Below are positions 8,600-18,608 of a stretch of DNA of 64,000 bases, one piece after another (position 1 is the first letter of the stretch; each line of letters starts with the position of its first letter). The stretch is from Bauldia sp. GTDB lineage: Bacteria > Pseudomonadota > Alphaproteobacteria > Rhizobiales > Kaistiaceae. The notes beneath the pieces are model-generated. The model had not been told where the DNA came from and made no database searches. It saw only the letters and a list, made by a program, of their open reading frames with translations. The DNA is taken from the NCBI GenBank assembly GCA_028284325.1, contig JANQRX010000008.1:186001-250000 (forward strand), in the 5' to 3' direction. The position numbers and the translations under genes were made by a program.

Positions 8600-8603
<4 letters not shown>
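7644..8603 (+). CDS. ABC importer permease, DppC/OppC type
   Basis: A 319-residue second permease. The N-terminus has the cytoplasmic tail and first helix seen in DppC proteins (YLKRNPNLTVGLVLLAALAA), then the HPLGTDSQGRSMLG family motif just before the transporter core, and the coupling loop MREAGYLKTARLGGTS. A GTG at 7629 overlapping the previous stop codon would give a five-residue longer protein and is equally possible; I chose ATG 7644. The stop codon overlaps the next start as GTGA. Confidence 0.92.
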
Positions 8604-10333
<1,730 letters not shown>

Positions 10334-10631
10334 CGCGCCGGCGAACTGCTTGATATCGCTGAGTTTCGATGTCCGTCGGTGTCCCGGCAACTCTCGACGA
10401 TTGAACCAATTCATGATCACGGCCACTCGATAGCGAAGAGCGCGCCGCAATGCTGTGCTCGCACGGCGATTGCAAGAGGGCCAAGCCCCCAAGGATGAAG
10501 CTGGCGAACGCAAGCGCTCAGATGCGGTTGCGGAACATCCGGATAAGCCTCGCCGGCCTGTAGGAACTCTGCTACTTTAAGGCGAGTTGGAAACTGTTTC
10601 GTCACTTCGAAATTGATCGGAAGGATAGAAA
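10334..10631. other. 298-bp intergenic region before the subtilase gene
   Basis: No convincing gene is seen here. A 62-codon minus-strand frame (10417-10605) has no recognisable features. The last 80 bp are clearly A/T-richer than the neighbouring operons and include an imperfect inverted repeat, TTTCG (10597-10601) and CGAAA (10608-10612), then an AAGGAT ribosome-binding site before the ATG at 10632. The promoter of the subtilase pair probably lies in this last part. Confidence 0.4.
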
Positions 10632-12122
10632 ATGGCTGAGACTCGAAGATTCATTCTGTTACCAAAGGACGGAATCCGCGCTTTCGACGCCGCGACCCGC
10701 TCATTGCTCCTGAATCTGCCAGCGGCGTCCAGCACCGACGTCGCACTTGAGTCCGCCTTCGAACCCGCAGGTGACGAAGCAATTTCCGTGGTCGACTCGA
10801 TCAACGAAGACGGCGCCAAACTTGTTGACATGAGTGCAGAAGCCGCCGAGCGGACCAACACCTCCTCGGCTCCTGTTCGGGCCGTTCCGCTCGTCTTCTA
10901 TGACCACCCCAGCCCGCAACCTCTACCGGTCGTGTCCTCGGCAACCATGATGTCGACCCCGACTGTCAATGTTGAGATCGAATGCACGGATGCGGTGTCA
11001 GGCGGCCCCGTTCGAGACGCTGATGTTGTAGCGTTCACCGATTTCGACGCGCGACGCGGCGCGTCGGGCGCTACAGGCGCAAACGGCAAGGTCCGGCTCC
11101 AGCTCGAGAACCAAGGAATAGAACGCCTCTACGTCTATCCCCCGGACGGGTATTGGGGAGCCTATCGCGAGGCGCTGTCGACAACGTCCGACCATAAGAT
11201 TGACATGCAGCCCGTCGATCTGAGTTTCAACGATAGCGTGCGCCGCTATTACGGGAGCACCGGCTTCAATTCCGCCACCGGCGTGAAAGTTGGGGTAATC
11301 GACTCAGGTGTCGGCCCGCACGGCCACCTTAACATTCTGGGTGGCGCCAACACCGTGACTGGCGAACGCAACGGTGACTGGCACGACGGCGATACGCATG
11401 GAACACATGTGGCCGGTCTCATCGGCGCAATGGGTACCCCGCCTTCGGGATTGCAGGGTGTCGCCCCGAATGTCGGCCTCTACTCTTACCGCGTGTTCGG
11501 TCAGGGAGCGCGGGGAGCCAGCAATTACGCCATTTTGAAAGCCATGATCCTGGCATCGCAGGACGATTGCGACATCATCAACCTGAGCCTCGGCGGCGGC
11601 CCCGCCGATAGCATCGTGTTTGAGGCGGTTCAGGATGCGCGGGAGCAGGGCATGCTGGTTGTCGTTGCGGCAGGGAACGACGGTCGTCGAAGAGTGAACT
11701 ACCCTGCCGCTTACGACGGCGCGACGGCAGTCTCCGCAATGGGCCGCGAGGGAACGTTCCCGGCCGGCTCGCTTGAGGAGGCCGACGTCATACGACCACC
11801 TGCAAGCATGTCAGAACCGCGTGAATTTGTAGCCGGCTTCTCCAACATCGGGCCCGAGGTTGCGGTTACGGGACCGGGAGTCGGTACATTGTCGACCTTA
11901 CCCCGTGACAGCTACGGCCCAAAGAGCGGCACTTCCATGGCAGCTCCGGTGGTCGCCGGAGCAGCGGCATCGCTTCTGTCGCAGGACCAATCCGTCTATA
12001 ACATGCCGCGTGGTCGGATGCGCTCCAACGCAATCGAGCGCTTGCTGCAAAGCAGCTGCGTCAAGCGCGGTTTCGGCCAGAATTTCGAAGGTTACGGCCT
12101 GCCGGATCCCTCAGCTGTGTAG
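10632..12122 (+). CDS. Subtilisin-like serine protease (peptidase family S8), apparently cytosolic
   Basis: A 496-residue subtilase with complete catalytic triad: D224 in VGVIDSGVG, H256 in HGTHVAG and S435 in GTSMAAPVVAG; N349 in AAGND is the oxyanion residue. No signal peptide is present. Residues 1-95 alternate strand and helix and include GAKLVDMSAEAAE, resembling an I9-type prodomain. Residues about 112-165 (VEIECTDAVSGGPVRDADV, then GANGKVRLQL) look like a carboxypeptidase-regulatory beta-sandwich. A small insertion at 371-400 precedes the serine block. Codon use and base composition are less G+C-rich than on both sides, suggesting acquisition. The next gene, 4 bp on, may encode its inhibitor. 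Confidence 0.92.
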   Translation: MAETRRFILLPKDGIRAFDAATRSLLLNLPAASSTDVALESAFEPAGDEAISVVDSINEDGAKLVDMSAEAAERTNTSSAPVRAVPLVFYDHPSPQPLPVVSSATMMSTPTVNVEIECTDAVSGGPVRDADVVAFTDFDARRGASGATGANGKVRLQLENQGIERLYVYPPDGYWGAYREALSTTSDHKIDMQPVDLSFNDSVRRYYGSTGFNSATGVKVGVIDSGVGPHGHLNILGGANTVTGERNGDWHDGDTHGTHVAGLIGAMGTPPSGLQGVAPNVGLYSYRVFGQGARGASNYAILKAMILASQDDCDIINLSLGGGPADSIVFEAVQDAREQGMLVVVAAGNDGRRRVNYPAAYDGATAVSAMGREGTFPAGSLEEADVIRPPASMSEPREFVAGFSNIGPEVAVTGPGVGTLSTLPRDSYGPKSGTSMAAPVVAGAAASLLSQDQSVYNMPRGRMRSNAIERLLQSSCVKRGFGQNFEGYGLPDPSAV

Positions 12123-12126
12123 CGCG

Positions 12127-12390
12127 ATGAAACGGTACGTCTTGTTCAAAAAAAGTGGCGGAGAGGCCACCAAAACGGAACTTGCGGAAATCGTTGATAA
12201 CCCTGGTGTGACAATCATCGAGAATGACATTCGCCGGTTGTTTCTGATTGAGGCCAGCGCGGAAGCCTTGAGTGAGGTTGAGGCAGCTCTACCGGGCTGG
12301 ACGATCGGCGTTGAGACAACGCACCAGTGGCCCGAACGACCGCGGGAAGCGATCAAGAGCGCAAGCGGGGATGCTCAAACTGAGGAATAA
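12127..12390 (+). CDS. Small protein resembling a stand-alone I9 propeptide/protease inhibitor
   Basis: An 87-residue protein encoded 4 bp after the subtilase gene. Its predicted order is strand (KRYVLFKK), helix (TKTELAEIVDN), strand (VTIIEND), strand (RRLFLIEAS), helix (AEALSEVEAAL), strand (WTIGVETT), the beta-alpha-beta-beta-alpha-beta plan of subtilisin propeptides and of free I9-type inhibitors. No signal peptide or cysteine is seen. The likely role is binding, folding or inhibiting the neighbouring protease in trans. The assignment rests on secondary-structure pattern and position, not on a sequence match. Its last 16 bp overlap the convergent SDR gene. Confidence 0.65.
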   Translation: MKRYVLFKKSGGEATKTELAEIVDNPGVTIIENDIRRLFLIEASAEALSEVEAALPGWTIGVETTHQWPERPREAIKSASGDAQTEE

Positions 12391-13082
12391 CCCTGGAAGC
12401 CGCCGCCATACGGGTAGACGACCCCGCTGCGGTCGACGAACTTGCCGGCCCATTCCGGCTTCACATTGGCGAGCACGCTGCGCATCAGCCGCACGGAATC
12501 CTCGGCCTCGTAGTCGGCATCCGGTCCGGTCATGTCGGTCTTCGTGCGACCAGGTCTGAGCGACAGATAGATCACGCCCCTGTCCTTCAAGGCATGGGCC
12601 AGCGAGATCGTCACGGCGTGGGCGGCCGCCTTGGTGGACCGGTAGATCGCCAGCTCGGCCGACTGCATCCTGTCGTAGATGCCCGCCTGGCTGCCCATGG
12701 TCGCGGCCACCGGCGCCTCGGTAAGCTGGAGGTTGGGCAGCAGCGCGCGCGTGACGATGGCGGGACCGAGGGCGTTGATCCGGAACGCCGTCTGCCACGC
12801 GTCGAGATCGGCGTCGAACGCGCTTTTCGTCTTGTCGCCCATCACGCCGGCGTTGTTGAGGAGGAGATCGACCGGCCGGCCTGCGAGAGTCGCAGCCAAA
12901 GCGTCCGCCTGCGCGACATCGGACGTGTCGAGCGGGAAGACCTCGACCCCCAGCCCTTCGAGCGCGCTTGCCTGCGCCGGCGCGCGGCAGGTCGCGATCA
13001 CCGACCAGCGCTCGGCCGCGTACTGCCGGCAGAACTCCAGACCAAGACTCCGGTTGGCACCGGTCACCACGACTGTCGGCAT
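12375..13082 (-). CDS. Short-chain dehydrogenase/reductase (SDR)
   Basis: A 235-residue SDR. It has the nucleotide-binding start VVVTGANRSLGLEF, NNAGVMGD, a catalytic serine in ATMGSQAG and the Y-x3-K pair in YRSTKAA. The second glycine of the usual TGxxxGxG is a serine, a variation seen in CsgA/sniffer-like SDRs. The substrate is unknown. The gene is 16 bp downstream of another SDR and ends the long sugar-catabolic unit. Its 3' end overlaps the convergent inhibitor-like gene. I chose the ATG at 13082; an upstream ATG at 13169 lies in the neighbouring gene. Confidence 0.85.
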   Translation of the reverse strand: MPTVVVTGANRSLGLEFCRQYAAERWSVIATCRAPAQASALEGLGVEVFPLDTSDVAQADALAATLAGRPVDLLLNNAGVMGDKTKSAFDADLDAWQTAFRINALGPAIVTRALLPNLQLTEAPVAATMGSQAGIYDRMQSAELAIYRSTKAAAHAVTISLAHALKDRGVIYLSLRPGRTKTDMTGPDADYEAEDSVRLMRSVLANVKPEWAGKFVDRSGVVYPYGGGFQGYSSV

Positions 13083-13098
13083 TCCTCTACCCTCCCCC

Positions 13099-13893
13099 TC
13101 AGTCGGCGGCGCGCAGCAGCATGCCGCCGTTGACCTGGATGTCGGCGCCGTTGATGTAGCCGCCGGCATCGGAGCACAGAAGCAGTGCCGCGCCCTTGAT
13201 GTCCTCCGGCGTTCCAGCGCGTTGCAACGGACAGATGCCCTTCTGCAGCGCCTGCCATTCGTCCTCGTCCTCGCGGCGGAAAGCGTTGCGGTCGGTGGCG
13301 ACGAGGCCGGGCGAGATGCTGTTGGTGTTGACGCCGTTCGGCCCGTAGGCGTTGGCGAGGTACTGGACCAGCGAGACCTGGGCGGCCTTGGTCGACGCGT
13401 AGATCGGCATCCGCGTGCTCGCCAGATATTGCTGTACCGACCCGATGGCCAGGAACCGGCCCCACCCGCGCTCGGCCATGCCGGGCACCGTCTCCTGGGC
13501 CAGCTCCAGCGTGCGCATGTAGTTCATGCGGAAATGCGCGTCGACGAGATCCTGGTCGAAGTCGGCCAGCTTGCCGACGACCTGCATCGAGGCACTGGAC
13601 ACGGCGATGTCGATCGGCCCGAGCGCGTCGGAGGCCGACGCGACGATCCGACGGACGGCATCGCGCTCGCTGATATCGCAGTCGACGGTCGTGGCCTTCA
13701 CGCCGAGGCTCTCGCATCGTTGCTTCAGCTTTTCGGCGGCATCGGGATGGCCGATCTTGGCGTCGAACGCCGACGAATAGTGGATGGCGACAGCGGCACC
13801 GTACTCCGCCAGGACCTCGACAATGGCCGCCGCGATACCGCGGCTCGCGCCGGTGACCAGCGCCACCCGACCATCCAGACGAAACGAATCCAT
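13099..13893 (-). CDS. Short-chain dehydrogenase/reductase (SDR)
   Basis: A 264-residue classical SDR: VALVTGASRGIAAA (cofactor site), catalytic serine in AIGSVQQY, Y-x3-K in YASTKAAQ and the C-terminal INGADIQVNGG. Probably a sugar or polyol dehydrogenase. ATG 13893 is preceded by a GGGGGGAA ribosome-binding site. An in-frame GTG at 13947 would add 18 residues starting MGLTINRRD; that longer start lies exactly at the foot of the hairpin in the 13922-13971 repeat, so the longer form cannot be excluded. Confidence 0.87.
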   Translation of the reverse strand: MDSFRLDGRVALVTGASRGIAAAIVEVLAEYGAAVAIHYSSAFDAKIGHPDAAEKLKQRCESLGVKATTVDCDISERDAVRRIVASASDALGPIDIAVSSASMQVVGKLADFDQDLVDAHFRMNYMRTLELAQETVPGMAERGWGRFLAIGSVQQYLASTRMPIYASTKAAQVSLVQYLANAYGPNGVNTNSISPGLVATDRNAFRREDEDEWQALQKGICPLQRAGTPEDIKGAALLLCSDAGGYINGADIQVNGGMLLRAAD

Positions 13894-13921
13894 GTCTTCC
13901 CCCCGTCGCCCCCACGGGACG

Positions 13922-13971
13922 TCCCGACGATTGATGGTGAGGCCCACCCGCCCCTGATCGGGCGGACTGTG
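13922..13971 (-). repeat. Hairpin-plus-start-codon repeat, copy B (upstream of SDR)
   Basis: This is the second copy of the element at 3667-3717. On the minus strand the arms CCGCCC (13965-13960) and GGGCGG (13953-13948) flank a 6-nt loop. Compared with copy A the second base pair is C-G instead of T-A, changed on both sides, so pairing is kept. A GTG (13947-13945) abuts the second arm exactly where napF has its ATG, followed by codons for GLTINRRD in frame with the SDR gene. It lies in the 142-bp gap between uxaC and the SDR. Confidence 0.75.
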
Positions 13972-14035
13972 CCTAAGCTTTTATCGACGCAGCCTCAGGT
14001 CAGATCAAGGATGATCGATTGGTTGTGCCACGAAC

Positions 14036-15442
14036 TCACAGCCGATAGGTGCGCTTCGCCAAACCGTAAGCGAGATCGCCGGCCACCTCCCCGGCTTCGG
14101 CCTCGTCCAGCCGGCCCTGGACCACCAGATCGGCGAGAAAGGCGCAGTCGACCCGGCGGGCCACGTCGTGGCGCGCGGGGATGGAACACAGCGCCCGGGT
14201 ATCGTCGTTGAAACCGACCGTGTTGTAGAACCCGGCGGTCTCGGTGGTCAGCTCGCGGTAGCGGCGCATGCCGTCGGCCGAGTCGAAGAACCACCAGGCC
14301 GGCCCCAGCTTCAGCGCCGGATAAGCCCCGGCCAGCGGCGCAAGTTCGCGCGAGATGGTCGACTCGTCGACGGTGAACAGGATGAGCGTCAGGTTCGGGT
14401 CGTGGCCCAGCTCGTCGAGCAGCGGCTTGAGGCCGTGGACGAAGTCCGTCGGCACCGGAATGTCGAAGCCCATGTCGCTGCCGAACGCGGCGGCCACGCC
14501 CGGCGAGTGGTCGCGCATCGCACCGGGATGGAGCTGCATCACCATGCCGTCCTCGACCGACATGCGCGCCATCTCCACCAGCATGTGGGCGCGGAACAGC
14601 TCCGCCTCGTCCGGCGACAGCCCGGCGCGCAGGGCGCGGTCGAACAGCGCCGCCGCGTCGGACGGCGACAGGGCTTCGGTGCGCGCCGTCGCGTGGCCGT
14701 GGTCGGTCGCGGTGGCACCATGGGAGCGGAAGAATTCGCGGCGTACCCGATGCGCCGCCAGGAAGCCCGCCCAGGTCGTCGCCGCCTCTCCGGTGAGGTC
14801 CCCGAACTGTTCCACCCGCTCGGCGAAGCCCGGTTTTTCCGGGTCGGTCAGTGCATCCGGGCGGTAGGTGGTGATCACCCGCCCGTCCCACGACGACGCC
14901 CGCAGCGCTTCGTGGTGGGTGAGCGGATCGAGGGCGCCTTCCGTCGTCGCCAGCACCTCGATGCCGAAACGTTCGAACAGCGCGCGCGGGCGAAAGGCCA
15001 GGTCCGCCAGCTTGTCGCCGATCACATCGAAGTAGTGGTCGGCGTTGTCCGGCGTCAGCCTTTCCGACAGGCCGAACAGGTCCTGGAAGACGTGGTCCAG
15101 CCACAGGCGGGTCGGCGTGCCCCGGAACAGATAGTAGTGGTCGGCGAAGGCGCGCCAGATCGCCCGCTTGTCGCGGACCTCGACGGTTCCGTCCTGCCGC
15201 GGCACACCCCACTGGTCGAAACCCTTGCCCTGCGAGACGAGCATGCGCAGGACGTAATGATCGGGGATGATCAGGAGTTCGGTGGCGTCGGTGAACGGCT
15301 CGTTCCCGGCGAACCAGGCCGGATCGACATGGTTGTGCGGACTGACGATCGGCAGGTCGCGGACCAAGGTGTACAGGTCGCGCGCCACACGGCGTGCGGA
15401 CGGCTCTGACGGCAGCAGTCGGTCGGGGTCGAGAATGGCCAT
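14036..15442 (-). CDS. uxaC: Uronate (glucuronate/galacturonate) isomerase
   Basis: UxaC converts D-glucuronate to D-fructuronate and D-galacturonate to D-tagaturonate, the first step of the Ashwell pathway. The 468-residue length is normal for this amidohydrolase-superfamily enzyme. Visible landmarks are the metal-binding SPHNHVDPAWFAG near the N-terminus, TTYRPDALTDP, the VMQLHPGAMRDH region and SIPARHDVARRVDCAFLA near the C-terminus. ATG 15442 was chosen; an upstream frame extension overlaps the oxidoreductase gene. It follows three Gfo/Idh/MocA oxidoreductases and an ABC sugar importer in the same direction, so import and isomerisation are likely co-regulated by LacI. Confidence 0.94.
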   Translation of the reverse strand: MAILDPDRLLPSEPSARRVARDLYTLVRDLPIVSPHNHVDPAWFAGNEPFTDATELLIIPDHYVLRMLVSQGKGFDQWGVPRQDGTVEVRDKRAIWRAFADHYYLFRGTPTRLWLDHVFQDLFGLSERLTPDNADHYFDVIGDKLADLAFRPRALFERFGIEVLATTEGALDPLTHHEALRASSWDGRVITTYRPDALTDPEKPGFAERVEQFGDLTGEAATTWAGFLAAHRVRREFFRSHGATATDHGHATARTEALSPSDAAALFDRALRAGLSPDEAELFRAHMLVEMARMSVEDGMVMQLHPGAMRDHSPGVAAAFGSDMGFDIPVPTDFVHGLKPLLDELGHDPNLTLILFTVDESTISRELAPLAGAYPALKLGPAWWFFDSADGMRRYRELTTETAGFYNTVGFNDDTRALCSIPARHDVARRVDCAFLADLVVQGRLDEAEAGEVAGDLAYGLAKRTYRL

Positions 15443-15455
15443 CGCCGTGCGCGCC

Positions 15456-16514
15456 CTACGGCAGCCAGCCGTCATACAGCGGATGGTCCCGGCCAAGCGG
15501 AAGCGCCTCCGGGGTCCCGCTCCGCGCCGACGCGTAGACGGCGGTGACGAACTCGATGGAGCGCCGACCGTCCTCCAGCGTCACCTCGCGGCCCGGATCC
15601 CCGTCCAACGCATCGGCCATAGCGGCGAACAGACCTACATAGCCTGCCGGCGGGTCGTCGACGCCGGCCAGGACATCGTCGATGGCCGGTTGCTCGTAGG
15701 GCGCACGCGCCTTGAACGACCATGTGTCTTCCGCCGGTGCGTAGGGCGCCGTGCCGCTCTCGGCGGTCAGGCCCTCGAAACACAGCCGCAACCGGCTGGT
15801 GTCGTCGGCTGCACCCAGGGTGACCGAACTGGTCACCACCGCACCGGACTCCATACGGATGGCCAGCGCCGCGCAGTCCTCGACCTCGATCTCGTTGACC
15901 CGCGTCGTCGTCTCGGCATGGACCGAGGCGACCGGGCCGAGCGCAAAGCTCAGCCAGTCATGGATGTGGATCGCGTGCCCGAGCACGGCGCCGCCGCGTT
16001 CGCCCTTCCAGGTGCCGCGCCAGTCGACCTCGTAGTACGCCGCCCCGCGATTCCAGTGCGTTTCGAGGGTGCCGACAAAGGCCCGGCCGGTCAGGTTGGC
16101 GTCGCGCAAGGCCCGCAGCTGCGAGGCGCTCTTGCCGTACCGGTACTGGAAGACCGGAAAGACCTTCCGCCCCGTTTTACCGGCCTTGTCGATCAGCCCG
16201 TCGGCATCGCGCAGGCTCGGCACCAGCGGTTTCTCGCACACTGCGTGCTTGCCCGCTTCGAGCGCGCGGATGACAGCCTCGTAGTGAAGGTCGGGCGGCA
16301 GGCAGATGTCGACGATGTCGATCCCCGGATCCGCCAGCACGGCGTCGAGATCGCCGGCGACGGGCACAGCGTCACCGACGACGACGCGGGCACGTTCGGT
16401 GTCGCGGTCGCACAGGACGGCGACCTCGAACCTCTCCGGTAATGCGAGATAATCGCGTACATGGGCGGCGCCGATGCCGGCACCGACCACAGCGACCCTT
16501 CGCCGGTCAGCCAT
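15456..16514 (-). CDS. Gfo/Idh/MocA family oxidoreductase
   Basis: A 352-residue NAD(P)-dependent sugar or inositol oxidoreductase. It has an N-terminal Rossmann fold (RVAVVGAGIGAAHVRDYLAL) with the family motif CEKPLVPS and a C-terminal alpha/beta domain with GHAIHIHDWLSFALGP carrying the expected catalytic histidines. Likely acts on a sugar, sugar acid or glycoside. It starts 8 bp inside the preceding paralogue and is followed 13 bp later by uxaC. The third of three tandem family members. Confidence 0.9.
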   Translation of the reverse strand: MADRRRVAVVGAGIGAAHVRDYLALPERFEVAVLCDRDTERARVVVGDAVPVAGDLDAVLADPGIDIVDICLPPDLHYEAVIRALEAGKHAVCEKPLVPSLRDADGLIDKAGKTGRKVFPVFQYRYGKSASQLRALRDANLTGRAFVGTLETHWNRGAAYYEVDWRGTWKGERGGAVLGHAIHIHDWLSFALGPVASVHAETTTRVNEIEVEDCAALAIRMESGAVVTSSVTLGAADDTSRLRLCFEGLTAESGTAPYAPAEDTWSFKARAPYEQPAIDDVLAGVDDPPAGYVGLFAAMADALDGDPGREVTLEDGRRSIEFVTAVYASARSGTPEALPLGRDHPLYDGWLP

Positions 16515-17529
16515 CGGCGTCGCTCCCCTCCGCCAACATCTGCGCGCGGATGGCGACGTCCATGGTGCGGAACGTATGCGCCTGCGCGACCGCCGTTTCC
16601 GTCCGGTCGCGGACATCGGCGATCAGGCGCGGGAAGTAATCGAGCGTCACGTCGCTGCAGTCGATGTGCTCGTTCTTCGTCCCATTGACGAGGTACAGGT
16701 TCTCCTTGCGGTGCTCCCGGCCGATGTCGGTGTACTTGCGGAGCTCGATCGTGCCCTCCGTGCCGAGCAGGAACAGGCGTCCGTCTCCCCAGGTCGGCAG
16801 GCCGTCGGGCGTGAACCAGTCGACCCGGACAAAACCGTGGCCCTTGTCGCCGACCAGCGTCACCTCGCCGTAGTCCTGGAAGCCCGGATATTCGGGGCGC
16901 GTGGTGTTCTCCACATGAGCATGGGCGATCGTCACCTCGGTCGAACCCGTGAAGTGGAGGAACTGGTCGATCTGGTGGGAGCCGATGTCGCACAGGACGC
17001 CGCCGTAGCGCTCGCGCTCGAAGTACCACGGCGGCCGGGTGCGCAGGTTCTGCTTGTGGGGCGCCAGATTGACGGTCTGGACGACGCGGCCGATCGCACC
17101 GGCGCGCACGAGTTTGTCGGCCTTCATGACCGAGCGCACCTCGAAGCGCTCCGAAAAGTTGACGGTCCAGATGCGCTGCGTCGCCGCCTGCGCAGCGCGA
17201 AGGGCCGCAAGCTGTTCAAGGGTGGTGCAGCCGGGCTTGTCGACCATCACGTCCTTGCCGGCTGCCATCGCCTCCATCGCCAGCACCGCGCGGTCGGACG
17301 GGATCGCGGAGATGAGCACCATGTCGACGTCCGGATCATCGAGGATCCGCCGCCGGTCGTCGACGCGTTCCACGGAATTGAAGACCTCGCGGAACTTGGT
17401 CTCGGTCACCGGCGCGCCGTCGCTCCACCAATGCTCGCACGTGCAGCCGTTGGCCAGCATGTTGCCGAGCATGCCGAAGATGTGCCCGTGATCGATCCCG
17501 AGTACGCCGAGCTTGATACCGTCCGTCAT
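16507..17529 (-). CDS. Gfo/Idh/MocA family oxidoreductase
   Basis: A 340-residue member of the same family but divergent: the Rossmann start is KLGVLGIDHGHIFGMLGNML instead of the usual GxGxxG, the family lysine is in VDKPGCTTLEQL, and the C-terminal half has GSHQIDQFLHFTGS. The altered glycine motif suggests modified cofactor use or a paralogue with changed function. Start ATG 17529 was chosen by homology of the N-terminus; it overlaps the stop codon of the upstream gene by a few bases. Confidence 0.88.
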   Translation of the reverse strand: MTDGIKLGVLGIDHGHIFGMLGNMLANGCTCEHWWSDGAPVTETKFREVFNSVERVDDRRRILDDPDVDMVLISAIPSDRAVLAMEAMAAGKDVMVDKPGCTTLEQLAALRAAQAATQRIWTVNFSERFEVRSVMKADKLVRAGAIGRVVQTVNLAPHKQNLRTRPPWYFERERYGGVLCDIGSHQIDQFLHFTGSTEVTIAHAHVENTTRPEYPGFQDYGEVTLVGDKGHGFVRVDWFTPDGLPTWGDGRLFLLGTEGTIELRKYTDIGREHRKENLYLVNGTKNEHIDCSDVTLDYFPRLIADVRDRTETAVAQAHTFRTMDVAIRAQMLAEGSDADG

Positions 17530-18608
17530 GCCGCTTCCCTCGCGTGAACCTGCCGGACCTCCTCGCGGCAGCCGGACCGGCCGGAGCGCTCGATCGCCTC
17601 GATCACCGCGTGGACCGGCAGGGCGGATTCGACGGAGGCGCGCGGTTCGCGTCCGTCCCTGATGGCATCCACGAAGTCGACGATCATGTCCCGGTGCCAG
17701 TCCGAGGTGAACGCCATCGGGTCGGCGCCGGCGCCGGTCGCGGTCGACGCACCAAGGGAGTCGTGACGACCGTCGCGCCAATGGACATCGAGCAGGCTCG
17801 ACTGGAGTCGCACCGAGGCGTTGGCGAAGTGGAGGATGATCTCCTCGGCCCGCCCCGGATAGCTGGCGGTCGAGGCCAGAAGTGCACCAACGGCACCATT
17901 GGCGAACGTCAAGCCGGCCGACACGAAGTCCTCGGCCTCCATCTCATGGGCGGACGAGGTCGCCGTCAGCGCGGTGACGGTCGCCACCGGCCCGGTGAAC
18001 TGCAGCGCAAGGTCAAGGGTGTGGATCGCCTGGCTGATCAGCACCCCGCCGCCGTCGCGGGCGTAGGTGCCGCGTTCCGGCTCTTCGTAATAGGCCTGGG
18101 GTCGCCACCACGGGACGCTGATCTCCGCAGTCTGGAGCGAGCCAAGCGCCCCACCGGCGACGATGTCCTGCAGCCTCAGGGCCGACGGCCGCACGCGATG
18201 CTGCAGCATGATGCCGAGCTGCACGCCGTGCGCCTCACAGATGTCGCGCAGCTTCGCGGCCGCGTCGAGGGTCCGCTCGACGGGCTTTTCCATGAGGATG
18301 TGCTTGCCGGCGGCGGCCAGGGTCTCCACGATCTGCAGGCGCGCATTGGGCGGCGTGGTGAGCATCACAAAGGCGATGTCGGGATCGCCGGCGATGTCCT
18401 CGACCGACGCACGGGCGCGGACCTGCGACCCGAGCCCCGCGCCGTGCTCTGCCAGGAATGCCCCGGCGCTTTCGGCCCGGCGCCCGAGAACGCCGACCAG
18501 CGCCACCCATGACCGCAACTCCTTCAGGGCAGCGGCGTAGGCGGAGGTCACCATGCCCACGCCGATCAGCGCCGCGGGCACCGGCTCGGGCGTTCCGGCC
18601 TCGGTCAC
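17526..18608 (-). CDS. Gfo/Idh/MocA family oxidoreductase
   Basis: A 360-residue family member with Rossmann segment ALIGVGMVTSAYAAAL, the motif MEKPVERTLD and the C-terminal QAIHTLDLALQFTGP. It begins with GTG at 18608 overlapping the ATPase stop codon (GTGA), so it is translationally coupled to the importer. Together with the two following paralogues it may oxidise or epimerise the imported sugar; in several bacteria sets of such enzymes work in sequence on 3-keto-glycosides or inositols. Confidence 0.9.
   Translation of the reverse strand: MTEAGTPEPVPAALIGVGMVTSAYAAALKELRSWVALVGVLGRRAESAGAFLAEHGAGLGSQVRARASVEDIAGDPDIAFVMLTTPPNARLQIVETLAAAGKHILMEKPVERTLDAAAKLRDICEAHGVQLGIMLQHRVRPSALRLQDIVAGGALGSLQTAEISVPWWRPQAYYEEPERGTYARDGGGVLISQAIHTLDLALQFTGPVATVTALTATSSAHEMEAEDFVSAGLTFANGAVGALLASTASYPGRAEEIILHFANASVRLQSSLLDVHWRDGRHDSLGASTATGAGADPMAFTSDWHRDMIVDFVDAIRDGREPRASVESALPVHAVIEAIERSGRSGCREEVRQVHAREAA

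Noticed and set aside
10396-10405. Possible third copy of the hairpin element (CGACGATTGA)
   Set aside because: Only 10 bp agree and there is no flanking stem or start codon, so it is compatible with chance.
10417-10605. 62-codon minus-strand frame in the gap before the subtilase
   Set aside because: No ribosome-binding site, no family pattern and no neighbour relation; kept only as a note in the intergenic entry.
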